Shown here one piece after another: positions 1 to 8,930 of a stretch of DNA of 64,000 bases. Under the pieces are notes generated by a model. That model was given only the letters and a program-made list of their open reading frames with translations. It was not told the DNA's origin and made no database searches. Position 1 is the first letter of the stretch. Every line of letters begins with the position of its first letter. Location: positions 41,669 to 105,668 of the forward strand of contig JAHPZH010000003.1 in the NCBI GenBank assembly GCA_019058315.1, read 5' to 3'. Origin of the DNA: Candidatus Helarchaeota archaeon. Lineage in GTDB: Archaea > Asgardarchaeota > Lokiarchaeia > Helarchaeales > RDOG01. The position numbers and the translations under genes were made by a program.

Positions 1-228
1 ACTACTCCCGAGCCGGTAACTACTACACCCGAACCGGTGACGACTACTCCCGAGCCGGTAACTACTACTCCCGAACCGGTGACGACTACTCCCGAGCCGG
101 TAACTACTACACCCGAACCGGTGACGACTACTCTCGAGCCGGTGACGATAACACCCGAGCCGGTAACTACTACACCTGAACCGGTAACAACTACACCTGA
201 ACCAGTGACTACTACACCCGAACAAGTT
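1..228 (+). repeat. 21-bp tandem repeat encoding TTTPEPV
   Basis: About eleven consecutive 21-bp units lie in frame in the partial gene. In the first 120 bases two unit types alternate, one with gag-ccg-gta and one with gaa-ccg-gtg, giving a 42-bp higher-order period that points to growth by duplication of a two-unit block. Later units diverge (LEPV, TITPEPV, PEQV). The repeat is clearly richer in G+C than the AT-rich flanks. Confidence 0.95.
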
Positions 229-945
229 ACAACCACACCTCCAATTTCAACTCCTATAGAAACCCCTTCAATACCAGAAACTGTGTCAACAACTTCGCAA
301 CCGCAAATTGAAAAAGTTGAGGAAGTTGTGAAAAATAATCTCGATGGACTTATGATACTTACAATAAAATCAGATTATCAAACTCTAAATGATAAAATTT
401 CAACAATAGAAAAAATTGAATCCGATAATGAAAAAGAAACAGCTTTGAGACTTATTAAAATATTGATTAAGAAAAGTGAATTTGAAGGTCTGGATGAAAA
501 TTCAAAATATTTTATTATTCAAGCACGTATTTCTTTACATTATCTTCTATCGAACTTTTTTATTGAAGCATCTCAAAACTCTCAAGCAGCAGAACATTTT
601 TTATCGATTGCTCGGGATATGTGGCTCTTAGATCAGCCAATAGATAGTATAATAGAATACTTTATAATGGCTTCGTCTCTTTCACTGACATATAACAATC
701 AATTAATAAAAAGGTTTTTTGAAAATCAGGATGGGTTCTTTAAATGGTTAAACGAGCAAGGAGATGTTCGATTCAGATTGATTAGATCCTTGTTCAGGGT
801 AGATTCAAATCAGGATCGTAGTTTATTAAATGATGTTGTTGAACGTTTCAGAAATAATCGTGTGAGATTTTCTGAGAATCTGCAATATTACTTAGAAATG
901 GCCATAGAAAGGGTTAAATCAGTTTTGAATAGATTTAGAATATAA
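1..945 (+). CDS. Thr/Pro-rich repeat protein with helical C-terminal domain, 5' end outside window
   Basis: The reading frame is open at base 1, so the true start lies to the left. The visible part begins with eleven copies of a seven-residue TTTPEPV unit (bases 1-228), then a short Pro/Thr/Ser linker, then about 210 residues rich in Leu, Ile, Lys and Glu that look entirely alpha-helical. I recognise no family for the helical part. Thr/Pro repeats of this kind usually form extended, often glycosylated stalks in surface proteins, so a cell-surface or envelope role is possible, but the N-terminus that would show a signal peptide is missing. No membrane segment is visible in the retained part. 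The next gene downstream also encodes an exported protein. Confidence 0.75.
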   Translation, partial: TTPEPVTTTPEPVTTTPEPVTTTPEPVTTTPEPVTTTPEPVTTTLEPVTITPEPVTTTPEPVTTTPEPVTTTPEQVTTTPPISTPIETPSIPETVSTTSQPQIEKVEEVVKNNLDGLMILTIKSDYQTLNDKISTIEKIESDNEKETALRLIKILIKKSEFEGLDENSKYFIIQARISLHYLLSNFFIEASQNSQAAEHFLSIARDMWLLDQPIDSIIEYFIMASSLSLTYNNQLIKRFFENQDGFFKWLNEQGDVRFRLIRSLFRVDSNQDRSLLNDVVERFRNNRVRFSENLQYYLEMAIERVKSVLNRFRI

Positions 946-1068
946 ATTGCTTTTTTAACCGAATCTATTAAGTTTTTTTTATTAATTAAGTGGATTATTT
1001 TTAACTTTTTGTAGATAAATTTAAATGATATCAGAATTAGGTAACAATATAATGATTTTATAGGGAAT

Positions 1069-2730
1069 ATGATTAAAATGAAAAGAAAAGTAACCTTAAT
1101 CTTTTTAACACTGTTTTTTAGTTTTACGCTTATATCCTTAGTAAATTCCAATATTTCATTATTGCTAAGTAATTATACTATAGATTCAGCTTCTGAAATA
1201 TCTACAAGCGAAACCGCACAAACTTCATGGACCGATAATGGCACCCCTATCTATACAAGTGCAACATACCCCCAAGATAATCCCCAGATTTGCAGTGATG
1301 GTGCAGGAGGTGCAATCATTGCATGGGCAGATGCTAGGAGTGGAACACATTATGATATTTATGCACAAAAAATATTTGCAAATGGGAGCGTTGCCTGGAC
1401 ACCTGGCGGAGTAGCAATTTGTACAGATGGTGAATTCCAATTGTATATTCAAATTTGTAGTGATGGCGCAGGGGGGGCTATTATCTCTTGGACGGATTAT
1501 AGAACTGATGGTTATCCAAATAATCCTGATGTTTATGCACGAAAAATAAACGCAAACGGGGTACCACAATGGACATCAAATGGAGTCTCAATTTGCACAG
1601 AAAGTAATACTCAAGGAGTTCAACAAATGTGTAGTGATGGAACGGGGGGCGCAATTATCACATGGATAGATGATAGAGCCAGTGCGGGAAACTATGATCT
1701 TTATGCACAAAGAGTGCTATCAACTGGGGCTGTGGACTGGACTCCAAATGGAGTTATAATCAGTACATTTATTAACATGCTTCCCAGTATTTGTAGCGAT
1801 GGGTCTGGAGGTGCAATAATCACTTGGCAATCAAGTGATTTAATGGCACAGAAAGTCAATCCAAGTGGGGTTGTACAATGGGCAATAGATGGTGTACCAT
1901 TAACTTCAACTTTGGGTGGAGAAAGCGAACCTGATATTTGTAGTGATGGAAATGGCGGGGCTATTATTGTCTGGAAAGACTGGAGAGAACCTAATTCTGA
2001 TATTTACGCTCGTAAAATAAATTCAATTGGGGGCGTAGAGTGGATTCCTGATGGTGTTCCAATATGCACTTCAGGCGGTGACCAAGAAATCCCTCAGATT
2101 TGTAGTGATGGTGAAGGTGGCGCAATTATCACTTGGCAAGATGGAAATATTTATGCCCAAAAAATCAACCAATATGGGAGCCTAGAATGGATTACTAATG
2201 GGGAAGCAATATGTACGGCCACAGGCATTCAAAGATATGCTCAAATCTGTAGCGATGGTGCAGGCGGTGCAATTATCACCTGGGAAGATTGTAGAGGTCT
2301 CGATATTGATATTTACGCACAGAAAATAAGTAAAAGTGGTGCTGTGGAATGGACAACTAATGGTCATTTGATATGTAATGCAGATGGACAACAACAAGTT
2401 CCCCAAATTTGTAGTGATGGTGAAGGTGGTGCTATCATTACTTGGGACGATGCAAGAACTAGTGATGATGATATATATGCTCAAAGAATAATTGGAACTC
2501 CAGATGATGTGTTAGATATAGTAACATTGATTTCATTAGGTGTGTTGTCGCAATACGGAGGGTTTATTGATGAATTCTTCGGAATTTTAAATAAAACTCT
2601 AAATATTCTATTATCTCCATTGGTATTGGGTAGTATTGTATTAGGAGAAATACTCATTATTATGATATTATCTTCTGTTGTTTCCCATCAAAGAAAAACA
2701 CATATAAAAAACAAAAACTCGGAAAAATAA
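1069..2730 (+). CDS. Exported eight-repeat propeller-like surface protein, membrane-anchored
   Basis: The protein has 553 residues. A basic start and a hydrophobic stretch (about residues 5-27) form a signal peptide or anchor. Eight repeats of about 55 residues follow, each with the core CSDGxGGAIIxW, then an Asp/Arg-rich loop, DIYAQKI, and W..NG..IC. The C-terminus has a hydrophobic helix (about 515-540) and a basic tail, so the repeat domain should be outside the cell. The regular repeat suggests an all-beta propeller. Nearly every repeat carries two cysteines, which fits disulfide stabilisation. The start could also be the ATG at 1078. A tandem paralog lies 21 bp downstream. The ligand is unknown. 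Confidence 0.85.
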   Translation: MIKMKRKVTLIFLTLFFSFTLISLVNSNISLLLSNYTIDSASEISTSETAQTSWTDNGTPIYTSATYPQDNPQICSDGAGGAIIAWADARSGTHYDIYAQKIFANGSVAWTPGGVAICTDGEFQLYIQICSDGAGGAIISWTDYRTDGYPNNPDVYARKINANGVPQWTSNGVSICTESNTQGVQQMCSDGTGGAIITWIDDRASAGNYDLYAQRVLSTGAVDWTPNGVIISTFINMLPSICSDGSGGAIITWQSSDLMAQKVNPSGVVQWAIDGVPLTSTLGGESEPDICSDGNGGAIIVWKDWREPNSDIYARKINSIGGVEWIPDGVPICTSGGDQEIPQICSDGEGGAIITWQDGNIYAQKINQYGSLEWITNGEAICTATGIQRYAQICSDGAGGAIITWEDCRGLDIDIYAQKISKSGAVEWTTNGHLICNADGQQQVPQICSDGEGGAIITWDDARTSDDDIYAQRIIGTPDDVLDIVTLISLGVLSQYGGFIDEFFGILNKTLNILLSPLVLGSIVLGEILIIMILSSVVSHQRKTHIKNKNSEK

Positions 2731-2751
2731 AAAGTAAAGGAGTTAGTACAA

Positions 2752-4407
2752 ATGAGAAAAAAAATTACAATTCTTCTCTTAACAATTGTCCTTAGTTTTG
2801 CTCTTAATTCTTTAATAAATTCAAACATTTCAATATATTTCAGCAAGAATACTTTAAATTCTGCCAATCAAATATCCACAAACGGAATGGCACAAATTGC
2901 ATGGGCTGATAATGGCACTCCAATTTCCATCGCAGCATTTGATCAAGAAGATCCTCAAATTTGCAGTGACGGGGCTGGGGGTGCAATCATCACATGGACG
3001 GATATTAGGAATGGTGTAACAAATTATTTTGATATTTACGCACAAAGAATATTTGCAAATGGAAGTGTGGCATGGACACCAGGCGGAGTACCAATTTGTA
3101 CAGCAAGTGATTATCAGGTTTTAGTTCAAATTTGTAGTGATGGTGCAGGTGGGGCCATTATTTCATGGACTGATTATAGAACTGATGGTTATCCAACTAA
3201 CCCCGATGTTTATGCACGAAAAATAAACGCAAACGGGGTACCAGAATGGACATCAAATGGTGTCCCAATTTGTACAGAAAGTAATACTCAAGGGTTGCAG
3301 CAAATGTGTAGTGATGGAGCCGGAGGTGCAATTATCACTTGGATAGATGATAGAACCGCTGTGTCAAGCTATAATATTTATGCACAAAGAGTGCTATCAA
3401 CTGGGGTTCGAGACTGGACTCTAAATGGAGAATTAATTTGTCCAACACTGTCATTATATCCCGCAATTTGTAGTGATGGATCTGGAGGTGCAATAATCAC
3501 TTGGACTGATACTAGTGATGGGAATTATAATATATATGCACAAAAAGTCAATCCAAGTGGGTTAGAACAATGGACAGCAAATGGGGAAGTACTTTGTTCG
3601 GATTCTAATACTCAAGATGAACCTCAAATTTGCATTGATGGGGATGGCGGGGCGATTATTGTATGGAGAGATACTAGAGGATCAACCGATGATATTTACG
3701 CTCGTAAAATAAATTCAAGCGGGGATGTGGAATGGACTAGTAATGGTGTGCCAATATGCACAGCAGGTGGTAACCAAGATGATCATCAAATTTGCAGCGA
3801 TGGTGCGGGTGGAGCAATCATCACATGGGATGATGGAAATATTTGGGCCCAAAAAATCGATACAGATGGAGTTGTAAAATGGACTACAAATGGCAAAGCA
3901 ATTTGTACAGCCACAGACACTCAACAATATGCTCAAATCTGCAGTGATGGTGCAGGTGGTGCAATTATAACTTGGGAAGATCATAGAGGTCCCAATGTAG
4001 ATATTTACGCACAGAAAATAAGTAATCGTGGTTCGTTGCAATGGACTATTAATGGTCATTTGATATGTAATGCAGATGGACTTCAAGAAGTTCCACAAAT
4101 ATGTAGTGATGGTGCAGGCGGTGCAATCATTACATGGGATGATGAAAGACATGGGGATACTTTTGATGATATATACGCTCAAAGAATATTTGATAAATCT
4201 GAAGATGATCTACCCTTATATATGTTTGGTTTAGTAATACCACAATCAGGAGGACTACTAGAAGAGATCCTCGGATTTTTTAATGACCTTTTTAATACAG
4301 TTGTTAGTATTGTTCTTTCCCCCATAGTGTTAGGTAGTATAGCTATTGTCGGATTTCTCTTTATAGTAATTCTATCCTCAGTTATTTCTCATCACAGAAA
4401 AAAGTAA
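2752..4407 (+). CDS. Tandem paralog of the eight-repeat surface protein
   Basis: This 551-residue protein shares the whole architecture of its upstream neighbour: N-terminal hydrophobic signal or anchor, eight CSDGxGGAIIxW repeats with paired cysteines, and a C-terminal transmembrane helix followed by HHRKK. Long stretches are almost identical to the first copy, so this is a fairly recent tandem duplication; the fourth and fifth repeats have diverged most, and one repeat has CIDG instead of CSDG. An AAGGAG Shine-Dalgarno precedes the ATG, and the 21-bp gap suggests co-transcription. The function is unknown; binding or adhesion is a guess. Confidence 0.85.
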   Translation: MRKKITILLLTIVLSFALNSLINSNISIYFSKNTLNSANQISTNGMAQIAWADNGTPISIAAFDQEDPQICSDGAGGAIITWTDIRNGVTNYFDIYAQRIFANGSVAWTPGGVPICTASDYQVLVQICSDGAGGAIISWTDYRTDGYPTNPDVYARKINANGVPEWTSNGVPICTESNTQGLQQMCSDGAGGAIITWIDDRTAVSSYNIYAQRVLSTGVRDWTLNGELICPTLSLYPAICSDGSGGAIITWTDTSDGNYNIYAQKVNPSGLEQWTANGEVLCSDSNTQDEPQICIDGDGGAIIVWRDTRGSTDDIYARKINSSGDVEWTSNGVPICTAGGNQDDHQICSDGAGGAIITWDDGNIWAQKIDTDGVVKWTTNGKAICTATDTQQYAQICSDGAGGAIITWEDHRGPNVDIYAQKISNRGSLQWTINGHLICNADGLQEVPQICSDGAGGAIITWDDERHGDTFDDIYAQRIFDKSEDDLPLYMFGLVIPQSGGLLEEILGFFNDLFNTVVSIVLSPIVLGSIAIVGFLFIVILSSVISHHRKK

Positions 4408-4481
4408 TAATGTTAAGAAACGAAAACCCTAACTTTTTTTTATTTTTTTTATAATTATTTGAATTTTTTGATGAATTTCTT

Positions 4482-5237
4482 ATGCCAATCTCAAAAAAAG
4501 CACTAATAGAATTTGCTCTTCAAACAAATCCAGCTAAATTTTGCTTTGTTATATATGATTTATTGACAATGCCCGAAAAATGCGATATTTTTGGTGAAAA
4601 ATCAAATTTTATTTTCAAATTCCTAGAACATTACGTTTTTTATGGCTCAAATTGTTTCAATTACTTTAAGGATATTCCCCATGAAGAAGGTTTAGTAAGA
4701 ATTGATTTTGATAAAGAAAATTTATCTAACATACAAAAACACTTCCAAGGATTTAGAATCACTGATAAATCGGGAGAAGGACAATATAATTACTTTCTAA
4801 ATATGTTTTGTATTAATTCTCAATTCAGAAGAGATTTTAAAATTAAAAATGAAGGTATACGTGAAATAACCTTAAAAGACTGGACGGATAATGCTCCGAT
4901 AGATGTTAAAAATTTTTTAGAACAATCAGTTACTTGTTTTGGTTCAGTTCAGGATAATAAATTAATCTCGTGTGCTCCTTCACCAGATTTATATCTTGGA
5001 AATGAAGCACAAAAGTTCGCTATTATTAGAGGAGTATGGACAGATCCACAACACAGAAGAAAGGGCTTAGCTTCTGCTTCAATGAAAAAATTGTGTTTAA
5101 AGTTAATTGATGAGATTAAAGTCGAGAATATTTACTTATTTGTAGAGGAGAGAAATCCTACTGCAATTAACATATATAAAAAGCTCGGTTTCCAGGCAAC
5201 TGGAAAATGGTGGAGTAGTCAGTGTTATTTCCGATAG
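4482..5237 (+). CDS. GNAT-family N-acetyltransferase
   Basis: The 251-residue protein has the GNAT acetyl-CoA-binding core in its last 80 residues: a beta strand ending in RGVWTDPQHRRKGLAS (motif A, with the R/Q-x-x-G-x-A/G pyrophosphate loop), a helix, then ERNPTAINIYKKLGF, the usual motif B helix. The N-terminal half of about 150 residues matches nothing I recognise and may be a degenerate first acetyltransferase lobe, as in FR47-type double-GNAT proteins. The substrate cannot be read from the sequence. The gene stands alone and converges with the minus-strand methyltransferase gene, which ends 6 bp away. Confidence 0.8.
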   Translation: MPISKKALIEFALQTNPAKFCFVIYDLLTMPEKCDIFGEKSNFIFKFLEHYVFYGSNCFNYFKDIPHEEGLVRIDFDKENLSNIQKHFQGFRITDKSGEGQYNYFLNMFCINSQFRRDFKIKNEGIREITLKDWTDNAPIDVKNFLEQSVTCFGSVQDNKLISCAPSPDLYLGNEAQKFAIIRGVWTDPQHRRKGLASASMKKLCLKLIDEIKVENIYLFVEERNPTAINIYKKLGFQATGKWWSSQCYFR

Positions 5238-5243
5238 ATTATT

Positions 5244-6401
5244 TCATTCTATAGATATTGGATATTTACCATGTTTATTTACAATCTTTAGAATAGTTGT
5301 AACGGTATCTAATTCATGTAAAGCGGACGGAAAATCCTCTGAAACTCCCATAATAAAATTATCACCTGGCGCAATGCTTTTAAGGATTTCTAAGGTTTTT
5401 TGTTTGACTGCTTTTTTACCATAAAGAGAAACAGTTTCAGGAAAATTACACCAAATTATTTTATCCTTCCACTTTTTCCTTGCTTCTTTAAGTGGCAAGT
5501 CTCCCATTGGAGGTGGTGTGAATGATTCAATTGCATCGATTTTTGTTTTTGGAATTAGATCGGATAAACTAGATATTAATCCATCCATATGAACAATATA
5601 TTTTTTACCTTGTTTATGAAGAATATCTGCTGCCTCATTATAGAAAGGAATACTATAATTTTCAAAAATTGTTGGAGTAGTTATTTGTCCATTTACATTA
5701 TCCACTGCCCAAACTAGTTCTGCTGGAGATTCTGCTGCAATTTTATAGGCTTCTAGTTCTTTTTTATAAATTAGCTTATAAAGCTCCTCAAATTCTTTTC
5801 GATGAGTATAATAATCCAAAGAGAAAGTTCGATATCCCATTAATTGGATCATTGCTTGGATGGGCGATTTAGGCATAGATGCGGGAACAACACCATAATT
5901 TCCCGCCATCATTTGAATCATCATTAATTGATCATATTCCGGTATATATTCAGTCTCTTCAATTAAATATTTTATAACTTCATAGTCTGGAAGATCTTTA
6001 ATGATATAACCATCTTCAGCGAACCAAGGGATATCTAACAATGTTAAACTCTTCCAGTGAGTTTTTACAGATACCCTCCCTTTGGGAGTAGATATAGTAC
6101 CATATACATCATGAGGTCCTTGCATAGAACTTAAAATATCCACAGGCGACCAAGAGGCAGTATCACCATAATCATGGGTCAATATCATTTTAACTTTGGG
6201 ACATTTAACTTTGTAAATAGGTGCTAAAAACGTTAGATTCAACCCAAGACCTTTATCTAATAATTTTCGCCATGGTTCCGAAAACGCTAATCCAGCAAGG
6301 GTGATTTCGTGAGCATAAGTAGTGAATGGTATTATATCAGGATGTTCGTGGTTTAGAACTGCCAAAATTTTTTCTTTAGCGGTCATTTCTTTTGAGCTCA
6401 T
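5244..6401 (-). CDS. Uroporphyrinogen-decarboxylase-family corrinoid methyltransferase (MtaA/MtbA-like)
   Basis: The 385-residue protein has the URO-D fold seen in methylcobamide:thiol methyltransferases, starting with a typical LAVLNHEHPDIIPF motif. These enzymes use zinc held by His-x-Cys and a distal Cys. Here the first pair reads H271-M-D273 with Cys318 further on, so one usual zinc cysteine is Asp. The gene overlaps the upstream corrinoid protein by 4 bp, so the two probably form a methyl-transfer pair: the corrinoid protein carries the methyl group and this enzyme moves it to an acceptor such as a thiol or tetrahydropterin. The substrate-specific first methyltransferase is not in the window. 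Haem biosynthesis is unlikely given the partner. Confidence 0.8.
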   Translation of the reverse strand: MSSKEMTAKEKILAVLNHEHPDIIPFTTYAHEITLAGLAFSEPWRKLLDKGLGLNLTFLAPIYKVKCPKVKMILTHDYGDTASWSPVDILSSMQGPHDVYGTISTPKGRVSVKTHWKSLTLLDIPWFAEDGYIIKDLPDYEVIKYLIEETEYIPEYDQLMMIQMMAGNYGVVPASMPKSPIQAMIQLMGYRTFSLDYYTHRKEFEELYKLIYKKELEAYKIAAESPAELVWAVDNVNGQITTPTIFENYSIPFYNEAADILHKQGKKYIVHMDGLISSLSDLIPKTKIDAIESFTPPPMGDLPLKEARKKWKDKIIWCNFPETVSLYGKKAVKQKTLEILKSIAPGDNFIMGVSEDFPSALHELDTVTTILKIVNKHGKYPISIE

Positions 6402-7045
6402 ATTTCATCCATCCATCTTTTACAAATTTTTACCCCTTCAATAACATCTCTTGCATAATCATCGGCCCCAATCATTTCAGCAAACTTTTTTGTTATAGGG
6501 GCACCTCCAATAATTATTTTAACTTGATTTCTGAACCCTGCTTCCTTAAGAGCCTCTATTATTTTTTCCATTTCCTGCATAGTAAAAGTAGTTAAAGCAG
6601 ACATCCCAACAATAAGTGGTTTTTCTTTACGAACTATTTCAACAAATTTTTCTTTTGGAGTATCATTTCCTAAGTCGATCACTTCAAAACCATCAGCTTC
6701 TAAGAATATTTTCAAAAGGTTTTTCCCTATATCGTGTAGATCACCTTGAACAGTACCAATAACTACCTTACCAATCTTAACCATTTCTGTTTTTTTCATA
6801 TGAGGTTTGAGAATTTTCATAACCTTTTTTACATATTCTCCGATAACTATTAGTTCAGGTATAAAATACTCTTTTGCTTCAAATTTTTCTCCTACAATAG
6901 CTAGACCTTTAACTAAACCATTTGTTATTACCTTTGTTGGGGAGATGCCTTTATTTAAAGCTTCTTCACATAATTTTGGAAAATTTTGAATATCCAAATT
7001 TGCAATTGAATTGATTATTTTGTTTAAAATATCAGTTTCAGACAT
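6398..7045 (-). CDS. Corrinoid (B12-binding) methyl-carrier protein
   Basis: The 215-residue protein has the two-domain form of methanol/methylamine-type corrinoid proteins: an N-terminal helical cap (about 1-88) and a Rossmann-like B12 domain (about 90-215). The cobalt-ligand signature D-x-H-x-x-G is present as GDLHDIGKNL (D102, H104, G107), followed by the usual GxSALTT and GGAPIT loops. It would shuttle methyl groups in the cytoplasm between a substrate methyltransferase and the URO-D-family enzyme encoded by the next gene, whose start overlaps its stop. The specificity is unknown. Confidence 0.9.
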   Translation of the reverse strand: MSETDILNKIINSIANLDIQNFPKLCEEALNKGISPTKVITNGLVKGLAIVGEKFEAKEYFIPELIVIGEYVKKVMKILKPHMKKTEMVKIGKVVIGTVQGDLHDIGKNLLKIFLEADGFEVIDLGNDTPKEKFVEIVRKEKPLIVGMSALTTFTMQEMEKIIEALKEAGFRNQVKIIIGGAPITKKFAEMIGADDYARDVIEGVKICKRWMDEI

Positions 7046-7162
7046 AAAAATGCAACTTAAAAATTATAATTAGAATTTTTATTAAACTTGGTATATAATT
7101 CTTTATAAAACTCTATCCGAGAAAAATATCAAAAAAAAGCGATTTATTAAAAAAAAGGAATA

Positions 7163-8350
7163 TTATGATTTAATTTTCTTTGCAATTTCTCTGCCATATT
7201 CTACACATTTATCTAATTCTTCAGGATCGGGGATGAATTGATATTTTATGGGTTCCATGATTTCTGGTATTCTGGCTTCTTTGAGTTCTTCAATGACTGC
7301 TTCTTGGCCTCCTTTTGGACTCCAACCATACGATCCAAATGCCCCTGCAACTTTAGCAGGAGGTTTTAATCCCTTTAAATATGTCAAAAATCCACCAACG
7401 GTTGGGAACATTCCATTATTTAGAGTCGGAGTTCCAATAACTAGCCCTCTTGAATCTAATACTTCCTTAATAATATCACTTTTATCAGTTGATGTTAAAT
7501 CATAGATTCTTGCTTCTACTCCTTCTTGGCGTATTCCTTCTAAAATTGCATAAGCCATTTTTTCAGTACTATGCCACATAGTATCATATATAACTAATGC
7601 TTTTTCTTCAGTCTGTCTATTAGCCCAATAAACGTATTTTTCAAGTATTTTACCTAGATGACTTCGCCAAATTACTCCATGAGATGGACAAATCATTTTT
7701 ATATCCAATTTGAGCTCTTGTGTGACTTTTTCTAATACTTTTTTAATTATTGTAGAAAGATGCATTACGATATTTGCATAGTATTTTTTAGCTTCATCTA
7801 AAATTTTAGCTAGATCATTCTCATCGTCAAATATTTTTGATCTTGCGATATGTTGTCCAAACGCATCGTTTGAAAAAAGAATATTATCAGGAGTACAATA
7901 AGTAACCATAGAATCAGGCCAATGAACCATTGGCACAGGCACAAATGTCAAAGTTCTCTTACCCAGGCTTATTGTATCACCTTCTTTGACGGGTTTAATA
8001 TCCCAATCTTTTTTATAAGTCCTAAGAAATCCTTTTTTCCCTCTTTCGGAGGTTACAATCTGTGCATTTGGGACTAATTCTTTCATAACGGGTAGACTTT
8101 GAGAATGATCTCCTTCTAAATGATTACAAATGAAATAATCGATTTTCTTTGGATCAATTATTTCTTTAATGTTTTTAATCTGTTCATTAGCGAAAGGTCC
8201 TTTTACCATGTCTATTAGTGCTATTTTATCATCAATTATCAAATATGAATTATATGTTGACCCTCTGTGGGTACTATATCCATGGAAATTTCTCAAATCC
8301 CAATCAATAACACCGATATAGTGGATATTATCTTTAATTTCGATTTTCAA
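7163..8350 (-). CDS. Flavodiiron protein (FprA/rubredoxin:oxygen oxidoreductase type)
   Basis: The 395-residue protein has a metallo-beta-lactamase-like diiron domain (1-245) and a flavodoxin domain (about 250-395) and is close to the normal family length. All diiron ligands are visible: H77-x-E79-x-D81-H82, H143, D162 and H224. The flavodoxin domain begins ALVIYDTMWHSTEKMA, the FMN phosphate loop. Flavodiiron proteins reduce O2 to water or NO to N2O with electrons from rubredoxin or F420H2, protecting anaerobes. Rubrerythrin, ferritin and desulforedoxin genes in this window fit the same oxidative-stress role. It appears monocistronic and lacks the dyad operator found at other redox genes. 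Confidence 0.95.
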   Translation of the reverse strand: MKIEIKDNIHYIGVIDWDLRNFHGYSTHRGSTYNSYLIIDDKIALIDMVKGPFANEQIKNIKEIIDPKKIDYFICNHLEGDHSQSLPVMKELVPNAQIVTSERGKKGFLRTYKKDWDIKPVKEGDTISLGKRTLTFVPVPMVHWPDSMVTYCTPDNILFSNDAFGQHIARSKIFDDENDLAKILDEAKKYYANIVMHLSTIIKKVLEKVTQELKLDIKMICPSHGVIWRSHLGKILEKYVYWANRQTEEKALVIYDTMWHSTEKMAYAILEGIRQEGVEARIYDLTSTDKSDIIKEVLDSRGLVIGTPTLNNGMFPTVGGFLTYLKGLKPPAKVAGAFGSYGWSPKGGQEAVIEELKEARIPEIMEPIKYQFIPDPEELDKCVEYGREIAKKIKS

Positions 8351-8576
8351 CTATTTATCCTCCAAATATGATCAATTTTAATTTAATATAGAAAATGAAT
8401 TTTTAATGCTTATTTTTTATTTAGTAGTATTATTCATTGAGATAAAACTAATGTTTAGTCTTTACCTCTTTCGGTCCACACTGCTGTGATCGGTGAAGTA
8501 ACTATAATTAGCTATATATGTTGGAGGATTATGGGTTAATATGTGCCCATCTAAACCTTGTTCTCCAATGCGCAAT

Positions 8577-8840
8577 TTATTTATTCAATTCTTGCCAATC
8601 CTCGATGGTAGCGAGTGCTGCACTCCAACTTTTTATTTGGGACAGCAACTCATCAAGGATAATATCACCTCCTAATAAATTTTTTGTACACCTCACCCAA
8701 GTTTTAGCGAAATCAGGGAATACACGGGATATTCCTTTATGTGGAAGAAGTGCCCATTCGCGGTTCTTATCACGATAGATGATTTGAAATTGACTTTGCC
8801 CTTCCTTATTTTCGCATAAAAATAGATTGTTCCTAACCAA
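8577..8840 (-). CDS. Small hypothetical protein
   Basis: This 87-residue reading frame with a TTG start has mixed charge, several tryptophans and codon use compatible with coding, so I prefer it over the opposite-strand frame that covers the same bases. I recognise no motif. It could be a real small gene or the remnant of a longer one, because no clear Shine-Dalgarno precedes the start. It lies between the flavodiiron gene and the methyltransferase gene, with no operon partner. Confidence 0.4.
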   Translation of the reverse strand: MVRNNLFLCENKEGQSQFQIIYRDKNREWALLPHKGISRVFPDFAKTWVRCTKNLLGGDIILDELLSQIKSWSAALATIEDWQELNK

Positions 8841-8930
8841 AAATCTTTTATAAATTTATATTGAAGATTTTAAAATTGAATTAAATAATAATCTCCTATA
8901 GTATAATTAAAATAATGGCGATTTTGATAA

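Noticed and set aside
1225..4182. Several long minus-strand frames opposite the two surface-protein genes
   Set aside because: They recur at matching positions in both tandem copies because the repeats are similar; their translations are Cys/Ile/Thr-rich low-complexity sequence without starts, and the plus strand has clear signal peptides and repeats.
8518..8778. Plus-strand frame opposite the small minus-strand gene
   Set aside because: Its translation has an unnatural composition, while the minus-strand frame looks more protein-like. Neither is certain.
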